This document shows, piece by piece, positions 13,662-27,212 of a stretch of 64,000 nucleotides of DNA. Every line of letters starts with the position of its first letter. Positions within the stretch are counted from its first letter, which is position 1. The stretch spans positions 74,501-138,500 of the forward strand of contig AP031351.1 of assembly GCA_037833965.1 (NCBI GenBank), read 5' to 3'. The stretch comes from Marchantia polymorpha subsp. ruderalis (Eukaryota; Streptophyta; Marchantiopsida; Marchantiales; Marchantiaceae). The notes beneath the pieces are model-generated. The model ran no database searches. It was given only the letters and a program-made list of their open reading frames with translations, and was not told the DNA's origin. A program made the translations under genes and the position numbers.

Positions 13662-16600
13662 CTACTGCTGGAGATCCCTTGCCGCCATCACAGCTTGGTG
13701 CTCCACTTTGCTACCAAGGTCTGATACGGCATGCAAAAATGTTTGATGCTTTCTGCTACTGCTAGCTTTACCCGACATACCAGGCTTTGTGCACAGACAG
13801 TCGGGAAGAGGATTTGTGTAGAAGGCTTCTTCGGTCCTGAATCGATCTCTTCCTTTTGTTCCTTTTATCGGACCTTTCCTCTTTCTGGGTGCTCCTTGCC
13901 TGCAGTCACCCATATTCCATGTTAATCAGATGACTACTTTAAGAATACAGACGGAACGACGGTCTTCTAAGAAAAAGATATCTCCAAATGCATATGAAGT
14001 GTGCATGCACTATGCGATGCGATTGTAAGTGGAATCCCTACCTTTGCCGATGAAGTAACACTATGGATCTTGAAAGCTCTGAACCTTCTTCCAATTCTCC
14101 AATTTCAAGTTTATCAAAGAGAGCCACAAGCTCCTTCCTGTTATGTGCAACAAATATGATGTGCCAGTGAGTAAGCACCTCGATGATGGCAAGAGCTTTA
14201 CTAATCAGCTAATTAATTCAGACAAGCTTCTCTAGACACAAATCGAACATCTTCGACCTGAGCTTGAAGAAGATACCTGTCAGGTATGATAGTCTTCCGA
14301 TGACCTAAAAATCTACGATGTCCTTCAACAGCTCGTGCCATGTTCCCTGAATAGGAGGGCACAAAGACATCACTCTCCACGGACACAATATAGTCCAGTG
14401 CAGCCATTTGCGATGCATGATTTTTGAAGGGCGCAAGTTCATCCGCCGTAGCCACTGTTTCCTGTGTCCAAGAGAAATTCACAAATCAGAACAAGGTAGA
14501 CAATGAGACGTTGTCTACGGAGTCAAGTTAGAGCAATTGTTGGCACACTTCCCCTTGCTTCAAGATACAAAGTACACATCAGTTCTCTCTTTCTCGCTAT
14601 TGCGAGGCTAAATTTGTTTCAATCACCAGTGACAAGGATGTAATAGGTTTCCGATATATATTCTAGGACTTATACCTATACCCGAGGACTCATCTATCTC
14701 TATTAATTATCACTTGTGGAAGAAAACCAAATTCTTTACAAATTCATTTTGGGGACGTTCTTCACATGACTCAGGAATAGAGTGACACAAGTCCTTTCAC
14801 TGCATTTAAATGGAAGTGGGATGTATAGTAACCTTCCGCAGCAAGTTCGGAAAATACATTCGAAGATCAGCCATTCGCTCATCGCCCCCATAAATTTCAC
14901 CGGCAGCGACGTATATTTGTGTACTTTCGGGGTATCCCAGAGACTTCAAAAAAATACCGACCTCTTTGGGAGTCAAAGGGCAAAAGCCCTTTGCTCTCTG
15001 TTCCGCTGCGTTTATTTCCTTGACTTTCCAGTGAGGGGTTCGATATCTGACAGAATCCGAGTAACACTAATCAGGGGCTACATAAGAGACTTGGTGATCG
15101 GTATGGTACATGGACATAACCACAGATAAACGACTTGTGCATGCACACTTGGTTCTCAATGTAGAGCAAAATTACCTAATAAGTGTTAGCAGGTCAGCGT
15201 CCTCATCAGTTAAACCGTACGTGCAGCCACTAAAGGCCAGCATATCCTTCTCGTAGCGCAAGTGTAAAGCAATAAAAGGACCATTCGCTCTCAACCTTTC
15301 CACCAGCATCTGAAAAGTAGCACCAGAACGATGATGTAAACCCATCCAGACATATCAAAAAAAGAAGCTTAGTCAGGCTCGACTATATTCAGCATTCATC
15401 TGGAATAAATATGGCAAGAAAATTTGGCTCGAATTGCCAACACGAATTACTTTGGATTCATACATTAGACTCTGCCACTGACGTTCATGAATTAGACCTG
15501 AAGTGACTCGTTGACTGAAATGGACACAGTTGAAGGACGTCAGGTACCTTCCCAAAGGCTTCAATAACAGGTGCAAAGCGAAGTGCGTCATAATGTACAC
15601 GACACCGAAGTTTCTGAATATCTGATGGTAGATCATTATTTGCTAGCCTTGCGTCCGATTTGGATGCTTTTATAACCTGCGCACGAAAACGTTAAGCCTA
15701 AAGCTTCATCTAATAACAACGCGTTCACAAATAGTACTTGCTTTCATCAAAATCCGTCCAAAGAAGGCTTAATCTCCGTCCCGATAAAAGTCTTCAATAG
15801 CATTTGCGAGGACAACGAAAGTACCTGGTATTCGTCCCACAAGGAAGCAACCTCTTCCTCGTAGTACTTCGTGTTGGACCAGCTCCTAAATTGCCTACTT
15901 GCCCTGGGGGCACTCGCAAGTTCAGGGGGAAGTTTCTTCACAACAGGAACGTCCCCTCGCAGTGCTTCTATGAAGTAGTCATCATCAAAGATATCCGAGA
16001 AATTGCTGCACAGCACGCACAATAACGGTCTTAGCTTACACCAGCCTCACTCAACTGGAATGAAGCTTAGATTCTATAGGACTCTCCGGTGCCAACGATA
16101 GCACTGACTGAGGGATATAAGAGCATACATGACCGTTCAAACTACCAAGCAGCTTTCACGTGTGTAGTACCTGTTATCTGCCCAAAATGATCGCTTGTCA
16201 AGCTCGGGAATAACTAACGTGGCATTGATTAGACGAGCAACTGCCACCATATCGCAGATCTGTAGATATATACACGAGTCACAGAACAAGATTAAACAAT
16301 GTTTAATATCAGCGAATATACAACGTAGTCTTGTGGCCATTTAGAGGTAAAAAATGGTCGGAAAAGGATCGAAGAAGAAGCGGCATAGCCTTGAAAGAGA
16401 TGAACCCATTAAAGTAGTTGCGTAACGTGTCTACTGACTTTCAGAGGAGAAAAGTACAAGGATTAAAGTGAATCCTTACCCCAGCGCGCATCTGATTGAG
16501 GCCGCCATTGGTTGACACTAGTAGGTATCCTCTTGACTGCAACGGAGGAGCTGATCCATTCGTATCAGGCCAAGCAGATAGAAAACAAACATGGATCAGT

Positions 16601-18364
16601 ACTATGACTGAGTGATCCTCGACTGTCTTCGGGCAACAAGCTGATTCGACATTCATCGGTATACCATCAATAGAGAGAGGTCATTCTAAACAAGAGCTTA
16701 GGCATAAACCCATTGACTGACCTTTATATTTTGAGCTGGGATCCACACAGGCGGTGTACTCTCTATTTGGTGGAGGCTTCCACAACTTCATTCTCGAGAG
16801 ACATCACAAGTAGGAAGCAACTTTAGATGGTAATAGCAAGAACATGCTCATCATGAATAGATCAAGATCCACGAGTAAATAAACTGAAAGCCATCAAAGT
16901 AGAGCTGAACGCGGCGTTTAACATGAGTTTGTTGCTGAATGAATATACGATAAGTACACTGGAGCTCAACAATCACCTTCCACATACTTATCAATTCTAG
17001 CCCATCAACAGAGCAAACTACACTATGAACACATTGTCAAGTGATTTCACATAGGAGAAAGCAAATCAGATGTTCATGCAACACCAACTGTTGAAAATGA
17101 AGAATATGCGTGTCCTTTTCATGCAATAGAGGATTCCAACCTTATTGTAGCCATCGTGGTTATCAGCTGTTACGTTAGCCAGATTTCCTCGGGAAACATG
17201 AGGTGGGAGGAATTCCTGTTTCCAGCTTAGTTCAGTTCTTCTACTTTGTACTCCCAGATCACCACCCTGGAGTACAGAGAAACAGACGGTTCCACAAGGT
17301 GAATAAGGCAAAGGTAATATTTTATCGGATCACCATCATACTCTCAGATACATCACCCCAGCAAGAAACGTTCACACCAATGCGATGTAACTATTCTCTT
17401 GAGAAACTCATTTGGCTTGAACAACGATACACATGACCTCAAGCGTAACAGTTTGCAGTGGTGTTCCTTTTATCACGAGAACAAACATTATAACATGAAG
17501 AAAATCTCCTCAAATCAGTGCATTTTCAGTCGTCGTCTAAGATTGAGAATACAAACAGTTTGCCCTAGATCATCTGATATCACTCAACCTTGCGTACCGT
17601 TGGCATAGTTGCTTGATTTGAGCCGTAATTTGTGCACAATACATATGACGAGTATCCCTAGACTCTCGATCTGACTGATGACCTATGATTACTCAAAAAT
17701 TTGCCGATAACTATCAGCGGCACTTTATTCTCGTTAAGCAGAGATGTTTGATTGAAAGTTCCAAGATTAAGAAGTGTAGAAACTCGAACACCACAGTGAC
17801 TGTGTTCACGCTGTTGAGAGTGGCATTCAGCACTCTGTTGTCACGAATAAAGTCTTCAGATCTAAATAAGTTCTTCCTCTATCCTCTGACCGAGTGGGGA
17901 GAGTTGAACTTATAACTGAAAAAGATAATTATCCATCGTGTCATATCGAAGGTCAAGACTCGGTGATTCCAAACCTATCTACAAACTCATGACCATGTTT
18001 CGTTTTTTCGTTCGCTTCAGGTATGGTGTCCAAATTGTACCTTCCATTTACCGGTTTACGTGAGAATTCCCCGACTAAATACTTCAGAAATACTTGACAT
18101 TACGGCAGAAACGAATTGGCTTGCTCACTTGTTTCAAAAATAAAGGAGGCAATATACCTTAGCCGTGATCTGATAGTTCGTGTACTTTTGACTACGTTGC
18201 TGGCGGAAGACTGACAGCAACTCCGGGAAAGCATAGGTGGACAGCAAAGCGGCGAAGGTGACACTGAGATAACCGCACAACCACAGAAATCTGACGAGGA
18301 CTCCACTTCCCACCCGGTATTTGCTCCGCCGAAGCTGCGTTTGTCCTAACAACTGGCGCTGCAT
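13662..18364 (-). CDS. Plant GDP-fucose O-fucosyltransferase family protein
   Basis: Twelve exons (minus strand): 18364-18158, 17266-17141, 16785-16722, 16550-16480, 16259-16171, 16005-15825, 15676-15548, 15309-15176, 15046-14833, 14461-14277, 14137-14042, 13899-13662. All junctions are GT-AG and in phase, giving 577 aa. A single hydrophobic segment (about residues 22-48, [19 protein letters not shown]) predicts a type II Golgi membrane protein. Family blocks follow: [11 protein letters not shown] (ends at 156), [20 protein letters not shown] then [23 protein letters not shown], the sugar-nucleotide motif [16 protein letters not shown] (H305, R307), [20 protein letters not shown], and [22 protein letters not shown]. 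Plant members are presumed or known protein fucosyltransferases acting in wall adhesion and signalling. Which acceptor this one uses cannot be told. Unusually, about 37 residues follow the conserved PLPDCLC that often ends the family. Confidence 0.9.
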
Positions 18365-21300
18365 ACTGTTCCACTTACAAGCTGCTGATTGTCAGCTTGT
18401 CCGGATTTCGCCACTCTTTCTAAAATCGCAGTTGGCGATCAGGGTGCCCGCTGGTTGGCCTCAGGTCGAAGCATGTGACACGGCATGAAATATGTTCACA
18501 TCCTCTTTTCGCATAATGAACCGAAAGACTACAGTTCCTCTGAGAATTCCCAATCCGCTTACGTGCTTCCAAGAATCCAAACTGGAGAGTCACGATGTCA
18601 CGGAACGTCTACTTCTGTGGGACCGAAGTAACCTGTCAACCAAATAAAGGGAATGCGACACCCTATGGCGACGGATCCACCTCCGCGTGGTTCTGCGATC
18701 AGTTTTGGGCTCCACAGCTATAACCCTCAAAGCAGATCCACCAGACCTATGTACTGTTGGTGTCCACGAAAGTCTTCGAAGTTGACAAAATTTCAGAGAC
18801 GACTCGGAAATTCAAGTGCGACCCGAACCTCGTCACGAATCTGGTTTCGATATTACCGTCCTTTGGGCGAGGTAATCCTCCCTAACGACCGAGTCAGCAC
18901 TCCCACATAAAGCTAGAAAAAATTGAGTTGTTGTCACCGAATCCTCAGGTTCATCTGAATTTCGTCTGTAAAATTTCGCCAATTTTGAGAAAATCCTCAA
19001 TTAACCTGTGCTTCGCCCTCGCACTGAAACAATGCCGGCACCTGTAAAACTTCTCGGAAAATCGCTTTGCTCGGTTTCAAAACTTAGATATTCGTGTTCA
19101 TTTCGGAGAAGAGAAACGTTCGAAAGGGCGACTAAGCTTGGTTGTGCTCCTGGGCAGTAACACCTCTTCTTCGTAGGAAGGTGAGAGAAGTTTCCGCCCC
19201 TTCGTCAGGAACTCGAGCTTCTCAAAGACGGCCGGGAAGTTTTTCAGACACAAATGCTCAGTGAACATCTGCGCTCGTAAAACTAGCCGAGCACATTAGG
19301 GTAGAACTCTACAACTCTGCTGCCCATAATCCGACTCCGCGCACAATTCTGCCCCAACCGATAAAGGAGCCCAAGAAAGCAGGGCAGCGGAAAAAAGGTC
19401 CAGAGCGTGAAAGTTCATCGTCAGCTATCACAGAATGTGGCGACAAGGGGGAGGAATTGGCAGGGAAAGAGGATCGCAAAGCTGATACGGACGAGGGGCA
19501 AAACGCAGAACATAAGAAACGCCCTTTCTTCCCTCGACGTGTAGACCGAAATTGTAGCTCTCGACAGGACGGCAATGCAATCCAGTCGAATCAATCGGCC
19601 AGTAAATTAGCGATATTCCGAACTGCAGCAGCAAAATTTCACGAGGCCTGCATTCCCCCTTCCTCTCTCGAGTCGACTCCGGAGGTCTCCTGTCTGCCCA
19701 GAGGCCCTGCACAGCAACAAATTCCACAGGCCCGAGCCTTCTTATAGGAGAGCTCCACCGTGCCGTTGGTTCGGGGCGCGAATTCGAACCCCGCCCTGTC
19801 CAACCTAACGAATCGATGGATCTCGACGCCTACTAACGTTCGCTACACCAACGCCTATCCACACCTCGCTCCAACATTCCTGCTTACTCATCATCCGACC
19901 GGCCACCTCATCTCCCTCCCCTGCTGCTGCTCTCGAGGCCGGCTGGCCAGTAACTCGTAAGCTCCTGCTCGTAATACCCCGCCGCGCCGATGAAATCGCC
20001 CACGTACTAGGAGAGACACAATCACCCTGCGTTGGTATACCGTCTTCCTCGTGGAATCATGGAAATAGGGACAAAGTCCTCGCAAACTCTCTACCCTGCG
20101 CCACACGGCAATGCTTCCGTTAAACTTCCAGAACTACGCTTGCTCTCTCTCTCTCTCCCTCGCTCGTCTGCTGCTCCGCTCGGCTCTAAGCGCTCTCTGC
20201 TTCCGTCGGCCCCTGCGCCTGCTTCTGCCTCCCTCTCCTCCCCCCCTCCCCACCTCCGGCTGGCTCTCGTCTGCTGCTGCTGCTACTCCGCGCCAGCAGC
20301 GCCTCTGCTGGCCACTTTTCCCCATGTCCGGGCGTTCACTTCCTCCGCCTTTCGCTGCGTCCGCTCCGCTCCTCTCCGCCGCGCCTGCCAATGTGGCCTG
20401 CATCCTAACCGTCAATTCCAGCCACCTCACCAATCGCGGTCCCAGATGCGCGCGAATCTTCCCTCCTCGTTCCCGTACGTTCATATTCGACGAGAGGACC
20501 GGACCCCGCCTCCCCCCGCTCCCTTGCCCGCGTCGTATTAGGCGTAACCCGCCTCTCTTATCGTTAATTAACGGACCTTTCCAACAGACGTCCGAATTAT
20601 TACGGGATGTGACCCGTGGCAGTTGTATAGGCGTTCTCAAGTTACGCTCCAGTGTAGCCGGTAACGCACCATCGAAGAGCGGACGATTGTTCGGTCACAA
20701 TGCAACTTGAACCGGGGGGACCGGTTTTCGCCGCGCCTGTGGGTTCGAGGCCATGCGGTTAGACGGCATGTTTTATTGAATGGATAGAAGGCCTGTCTCT
20801 AAACGAGTGGGGTCTCCAACGCATGGGCTTATACCGTATAGTGGGCGGGGATGTCCCGGGTTGGTGCGCTAGATAAATATACTCTGTCCTTCGGTATAAT
20901 GGTGGAGAATGGTTGGTAGGTGGAGATGTGCCATAATTGAATGTCGATGTCGGTTGGTGTAAACACTTGCTCGTAGACACTTCATCTATGACTATTTCGG
21001 TACAATGTCAATGTCTGAAGTCATGGCTATAGCTGTAACCTCACTTGCTCTGGCTATCATCTACTCGGTACGCTTTCGGGCTTCACCTCCCATTGATCTC
21101 ATTTTTCAAATAGCGTTTTCCTAGGTCCAAGATGGAAATAGATCAATCATGATGACGGTGTTTAGAGGCTATGCACAGTTTGGAACCATTGATGAGAAGA
21201 GGTCGTACCCCACGGATAAATTTCAACATTACGCTTTCTTGTTTGGATGTGACCACAAAATATTCCGTCAACTTCACTTGACTTTTTTTAGTTAAAGTTC

Positions 21301-23779
21301 ACTGTCAGTCACAGTGCATCAAGAATAAGTGGTTAGTTTCTTATCGTATCATTGGAAAGACTATCTTCATTAGATTTGTAAACATGCAATACAGTCAATA
21401 AAATTTGATTATTATTTTTAATATAAATTGAAAACTAGAGCTAGAAGTTGTAATATTACATCACAACTTTGATCAATTTCAAGGTAATGATCAATTGATC
21501 AATTTCAAATTGATCAAGGTACTATGCAGCTAGTTCTTCCAAAAATCAAATAATAATAATTTCTTCATTTGTATCATCGAGCGACATAAGAAAATACCTA
21601 AATGATCTAGTATTATAATTTGAAAAAAAAAATTACATATGATTTATTTTTATATTAGATTATTAAAGTTCTTCGGCAATTTCTTGCTTTTTCTTTTCTT
21701 ATTCTTGGGTGATATACTATGCTAGAAAATATGCCCCTATCATAGCGGTTAATACTCTGCCAGATTTTGTGTTTTATCATATAGGGAACAATCTCTCTAA
21801 GATATGTGACAAACATGTTGTTATCTCTTTTTTTATCTCGCGGTTTAGTAAATATAGTGAATTCGTTTGAACTACTGACTTGATAGCATACTGAATTTGA
21901 CTACCAAATGCTCTCAATTTCTGTATCTCTACTTTTTTTTAACGTAAAATCAAAAATATTTTTCACGTTGATGTTGTTACTTTTTTCCAATCACAAGCCT
22001 CTACTCAACCAACCCAACCACATGATTGAATCATGATCATCGATCATCTTAGTCAACTCATTAAAAGTATATAGAACAAATCTAGATTATGCTTGATTTT
22101 CTTCATTGACCTAAGTAGTGTAACTTCTAGCGCTACTACCTATAAAATGCATATAGTTCTTAGATCAAAATATAAGAAGATATATTTGATCAAAAAACTT
22201 GGATCTGACTATGTTTATTTCTGCTTTTACTCTATATGGCTTTTGATGAGATTATCATCATTTTGTGTAAATTAAATCAAATTGAAGAATATATTGGAAA
22301 CCTCTTGGTGAGGATTTATATTGTTAGTTGACAACTGTGGCAACAAAAATCTATTGGATCTATCTTCACAACTACAACATTTACTCATAATTCTTGACTG
22401 ACATTATAAATTCTTTCATTCTATTGAGAAATTTTTGACAACAAGAAACCCATTTGACTTACAGGAATCATACTTTCTTGCAGTCACATTCCATAATGTA
22501 TTATTTTCAACAAATAATGAAATCCATGAAAACCTAAATCTGTAAAACATCTGAGAATGGTAAGAACTATTTGTTGCAGTAACTCTTAAATTTTGAACAA
22601 ATAATGAAATTTTTTTGCAGTCCAAATTTTCTAGAGAATTGTCAACTCCAAAAGCGTTTTAAAATATGAAAATTTTCCTGTTAGCCATATCTTTAGTCTC
22701 ATTTGGGTAGAGAGATATGTTTCTGGTAAAGTTAAATGAATTCTTAACTGCTAAAATCCAAATTTGATATTACAGTTTCTCTACCTTATCTGATCACTTT
22801 CACGTGTGTAACAAGATGTGTCACCAATGATAATGAAACTTTATATGTTTCCAGTTCAAATTTATATCTCAAATTCTTTACCCTCCATGGATTAGTTCAC
22901 AGGTTTGTTAGTTTACCAACCAATTTCCATAAAAAGTTTTGGAAAGTGAGCTTTGAAACCTGTATATCATACACTGTACATAGAACTGATTTTGCTAATA
23001 CAATATGCAAGTTAGAGTCCAAGTAATTTCTTGACTTGAATCTCTAACTAAAGTCGTATCCTCGTGTTGAGGTAGTTCCATGGTTATTAATTTTTAAGTC
23101 CTTGTCTGGTTTAGTTTTGCATTCCTTTTACAGTAAGATCTATACATCCACTTTCATCTATTACTACGATTTAGTAACCAGCGCTTTATCAGAAATATAT
23201 ATTAATATCATTTCAATCAAAATAAGTATTCACTTTATCATTTCTTTGATATTTTCGATATATTGTACACCAAATCAATATACTCAAACATGCGTGAGCT
23301 TGGTATGTATAAAATCACTCACATTATGTTTCCTCCATTACTTACACTGATGAGCTCCGTATGGATCACATTGTATTCGGATAAGTTCTGATTTTTGTTT
23401 TGGTAAAATACATCAGAGAAAGATGGTCGATGAAGGTTTCGCAATATATGAGGTTATTGATTGTCATAAAAACGTCGAATCGCGTTGGCGACGGGAGGGG
23501 CACCGCCAGGCCACCGAAGCCAAGTTGTAAGAGTCAGTGAAATATGACAAATGGCAATATTTAGGGTTTAGCAACGTGCAAGTAAGGAATTGAGAATCTG
23601 ACGACGTGACGCTGAGTAGAGAATTTCAGAGAGATGGCATGAGCTCGTGCATCCGACGACAGTGGCCGAGCAATTCGAGAAGGAGTGAGGAGCCCGTCGA
23701 CGAAGAGGCAGCGGCGATGAAGTATCGAGAACAGTTTAAGGTTTAAACCGTCGATTGAATTTGTCGTGGCTTTCGTGCC
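18365..23779. other. Intergenic region with GC-rich, pyrimidine-rich core
   Basis: Contains the leader and promoter of the O-fucosyltransferase (minus strand) and, near its right end, the promoter of BCD1 (plus strand). 19300-20760 is markedly GC-rich, and 20136-20260 is pyrimidine-rich on the plus strand; long ORFs there are low-complexity (Ser, Pro, Leu, Arg) and lie on both strands, so I do not call them genes. 20760-23500 is AT-rich with no supported feature apart from a palindrome at 21495-21517. Confidence 0.45.
21495..21517. repeat. Short perfect inverted repeat
   Basis: Arms TTGATCAATTT and AAATTGATCAA separated by one base, preceded closely by further TGATCAATT copies (21473-21500). 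It is a small AT-rich palindrome cluster of unknown role. Confidence 0.7.
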
Positions 23780-25245
23780 ATGCCGTCGGCTGTGGCAGCC
23801 AATGGTGCGCTCATCTCTAACGAAGAGCAGGCTTGTGGGGCAGAAGTCGAGGGCCAGGCCAAGGGGAGGGCTATGAGCATGGTTTGCGAGGAATGCTGTG
23901 AGCAGGAGAGCAAGTATCGGTGTCCTGGCTGTGGGTTCCGTACATGTGGCGTTAAGTGCGTCAAGTCTCACAAGGAACGCACCAAATGTGATGGAAAGAG
24001 GAAGCGCACAGAGTTTGTCAACATCAATGATTACAACGATAATTGGCTTATTTCAGATTACAATCTATTGGAGGAAACACTCAGGCTAGCAGATTCAGCT
24101 AAGAGGCTCCGAGCTCCATTTACTTCGGGCGTGAGGAATGAAGTACCTCCTCAAGTGAAAGCGCTGCAGAAACAGGCGAAAGCTCGTTCTACTACTCTTC
24201 TGCTCTTAGCACATGGCATGACCAAGAGGGCAGTGAATACTTCTTACTTTGACAAAAGGTATCGTCAAAATTGCTCTGCAGTTGGCTTATTGGTAAGCCT
24301 GTAACTGATCATTCTGAATGCCTTGTTTGATCCTCGAGTCGTGGCAGAACTTTAAGCACTTCTTCCCGAATCTCCGATTGCAAGAATTGCGCTCGAGTTT
24401 CTGTAACACTTGGAGCCGGGTCCGTTGTACAGGAATAAGCGCATATTCTGGAGGGTTGAGTGGGTATTCGAAGGAACGGATGTTCGACTCGTTGACAGTC
24501 GGTGAGATATTTCACTTTGAGATTCTTGGACTGAAACTTATTGGTCTATTTCCCCCAGACTGGTTGCTAAAAAGTTAAATTACATTCGCTGAGGAATGTG
24601 GGACCTTAAACGGTCTAATTTGCGAGACTTCATCACCCGTCATGTCTTTCAGAGTGGACGAGAACTCGACTCTGGAGAGCGTGCTTGCAAAACATTTGGC
24701 CCATGACGCGGAGAACGTGACAGTGAGGTATCTCTTGAGGAGTTTTCGCTGGAAGCCTCTCCACGAGCTGGTGTTACTGCTTCCCAAAGAGCCATGCTCG
24801 GTGAGCTGACCTGATAACTTAAGTCTTAAAACGTTTTGCAATCGAAGTGTAAAGTACCAATGTTTTGCCGATTCCAAACCCCGACAAGATGGTCTTTGAG
24901 AAATGTCCAGTCTGAAGCCAACTAAGCAAATTGTTCCGATTTATCTACTGTGACTTCCAGGCAGCAGAGAAGGAGTACTTCGAACTTACTCTAGGAAACC
25001 CTCTGAAGGACCAGTTGGCAGACAAGTCCATCGTCGAATATCCAACAATTCATGTTCTCCTCCCCGGTAGTCTAGGCAACTTTGCCTCTGCTAAAATATC
25101 GAAGGCTGTTCCCCCCAAGGTTTTAGTGCCGGATGAAATTGTCGGTGATAGAATCCAAGACCCTCAAGAGTTAGAGGGTGTACCTTTCAAAGAGGAAGAT
25201 TTTGAGGAAGGAGAGTATCTTGAGGACGGGGAAATAATATCCTGA
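23780..25245 (+). CDS. BCD1: Zinc-finger HIT protein, box C/D snoRNA protein 1 (BCD1) family
   Basis: Four exons: 23780-24258, 24433-24501, 24653-24800, 24961-25245, all GT-AG and in phase, 326 aa. The zinc finger HIT lies at residues 36-70 with ligands C36, C39, C48, C51, C56, C60, H64 and C70, in the block VCEECCEQESKYRCPGCGFR. It is followed by FVNINDYNDNWLISDYNLLEE and a basic linker, then the BCD1-specific core NKRIFWRVEWVFEGTDVRLVD (exon 2, written here slightly shortened in meaning only) and VDENSTLESVLAKHL (exon 3). Exon 4 carries NPLKDQLADKSIVEYPTIHV, the usual LEYPVIYV-type strand, and an acidic tail (EEDFEEGEYLEDGEII). Known members are needed for stable box C/D snoRNAs and ribosome biogenesis, working with the R2TP/NOP58 assembly machinery in the nucleus. 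Confidence 0.88.
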
Positions 25246-26994
25246 TGAGCATAGTTCAATTTAGTTTATCAAATTTAGGGTAAAGGCGACTACTTTAGGG
25301 AGCGTGGGTGGACGGGACGTGACAGCACCTTGTTTTCAACCGGAGGTTCTGTTTTTGTCCGGGGAAAAGGACCTCTGTGACCTTCATGGGGCCTCCGAGC
25401 ATTGCTCTTACATTTCGTGCAGGGTGGAAGCGTGAGGATGACCTGTTACCTGGTTGTACATTACTATTCGATGCGATGCAACAATATCATCACTGGTTTC
25501 AATATACTCACGCGCGAAATCTGGGCCTACATATATCTCGCGCATTCTTTTAGTTTTACAGCGTTTGCCTAGCTGTAGATCCAGACGTGTCGAAATGCTT
25601 CTTCTGTGAGTATCATCAACCTCCTGTTTGGTGAGCCACCACTTCCTTTGACCGACTTCCCACCCCTCGATGATTTTTTTTACCGTCACATCTCGACGAT
25701 CGAACTTTCATGATCCTATCACGTCCGATGTGACTGATCTTCCATCGTTCATGAAGTGCGGCACCAGCATTGCGTTGACCACTGAAGATCCAACTTTGAA
25801 CAGCATTTCTGATTACTGCTACAAGCCGACCCGCGTGATGCACCGAATAGATGTTTGAACAGGGGAACTGGACGCTGAGAAAACTGAATCTCGCCCTCGT
25901 GTGAAACAGCACGACCAGCGATGCTACGTCACAAGGCACTTGTACGAAGAGGTGCTCTGCTACTTCACCCGCCGAAAGACAACGCCCCTAATGATCTCAA
26001 GCTGTACGGGAGCAGCCGGTGATTCTGTTTCAGAAACCGAGGCGCATCGATCGCTAGAAGACCACCAAGAGCACACGACCAAGAGCCGATCGTGCAGTTT
26101 ATTCGGCCTAAAGATACGTCCAAAGTAGAGGGCTTTAGAGTACTCCCGGGGCGAGGGAACGCCTCCGAAACCTCTACGCTTCGTGCCAGTTCAAGCTACT
26201 GAATCTACTGCAATTTACGAGTAGACAACATAGACTGGACCCGCGAATTTCCCGCATGCCCGGGAGGCGCACGCGATCACGGAATGGTTCGTGGGAATCC
26301 ATTCTCCCCGCCTCTGATACATTCTCGGATCGAAAGTGTCGTGAGGATCAGTTGCATTCTCAGACCTCTGCTAGAAATCAGGTAACACATTGATTCTAAG
26401 GACCGGCTGCTGAACACTGCCCAATCCTTGTTATGTGTTTCGGAGGGTCGGCAGTTATGCCAACCCTATTGGAGAGAAAGAAATTGTGTCGGCCATATGT
26501 CTTGATAGTCCATACAGCACACAGCGAAGCCGTGCGTGGTATATTTAACCAACCGACCCTTTTAATATTTGTTATGTCGTAGACAGGGAATATAAACCTG
26601 GCCAGGTACTATATGGTACACTAGCTTTATGGTTTTATTCTTACTATGAAAAGTGGCACACACCATCAGGGAAGAAGGGCAGGGCCTTGAATCCTCATAC
26701 TGCTGAAATTGTAGCACTGAGTATGACACGTGGCTTCCAGGTAGGGCACTGGTAGAAAACTACTTAAGGATAACAGTTAACTCGTCAAACATTGCTGATT
26801 TGAGTGGGCACTGAAGAAATTCGTAGTCCACACAATCAAATTTTGTAAATTTTTTTTGGGAACAAGGTATCATCTAGAGGATCATCCTTCACAGATGTGG
26901 TGTTGATTCTGTATATGATCACTTAAGCTCTGCGTTTTTTGTTTGACCGAAACACCACATATAGTTTTACAGATTTTGTCCTGTCAAATTTCGT
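25246..26994. other. Stretch downstream of BCD1 without a supported gene
   Basis: The first few hundred bases are probably the BCD1 3' UTR. On the minus strand 25408-25689 a frame reads TVKKIIEGWEVGQRKWW and then DLQLGKRCKTKRMREIYVG. It is coherent but has no recognised motif and no supported splice partners. It may be a remnant of an old mobile-element gene. 26130-26990 shows nothing I can support. Confidence 0.35.
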
Positions 26995-26999
26995 TGCTA

Positions 27000-27212
27000 T
27001 CATGTGTAGATCTCGTTTAGCAGGTTGTAAAATTTTAGCTGTAGCTGTTTCTACTCCAGCAAATACTTTAGCTCATTCTTTACTATTTATGGGGACCTGA
27101 AGCACAAGATGGTTTTACTCGTTGGTGTCAATAAGTTGGTTTATGGACTTATTGTAGCTCTTCATGGTGCATTTTGCTGAATAGGCTTTATGTTACGACA
27201 ATTTGCTTGTGG
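27000..27212 (+). pseudogene. psbD: Nuclear copy of chloroplast psbD (photosystem II D2), fragment
   Basis: Plus-strand sequence matches the second quarter of the D2 protein. It reads AVSTPANTLAHSLL (D2 has AVSTPANSLAHSLLLLWG), then in a shifted frame a stretch corresponding to the WGPEAQGDFTRWCQLGG region, and GFMLRQFE-like FMLRQFA at the end (the ORF at 27190 begins MLRQFACG). Several frame changes and stops separate these pieces, and the flanks are unrelated to psbD. Real chloroplast psbD is strongly conserved, so this is an inactive plastid insertion in nuclear DNA, not a gene. It is independent support for a plant host. Confidence 0.85.

Noticed and set aside
19770-19870. Possible tRNA on the minus strand (GGTTCGAATTC like a B box, partly pairing ends)
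   Set aside because: The T arm does not form a 5-bp stem with a 7-base loop and no anticodon arm can be drawn; at most a tRNA-like trace.
20032-20710. ORFs of 168-199 codons on both strands
   Set aside because: GC-rich, low-complexity promoter or leader sequence; overlapping frames on both strands are equally open and none shows a motif.
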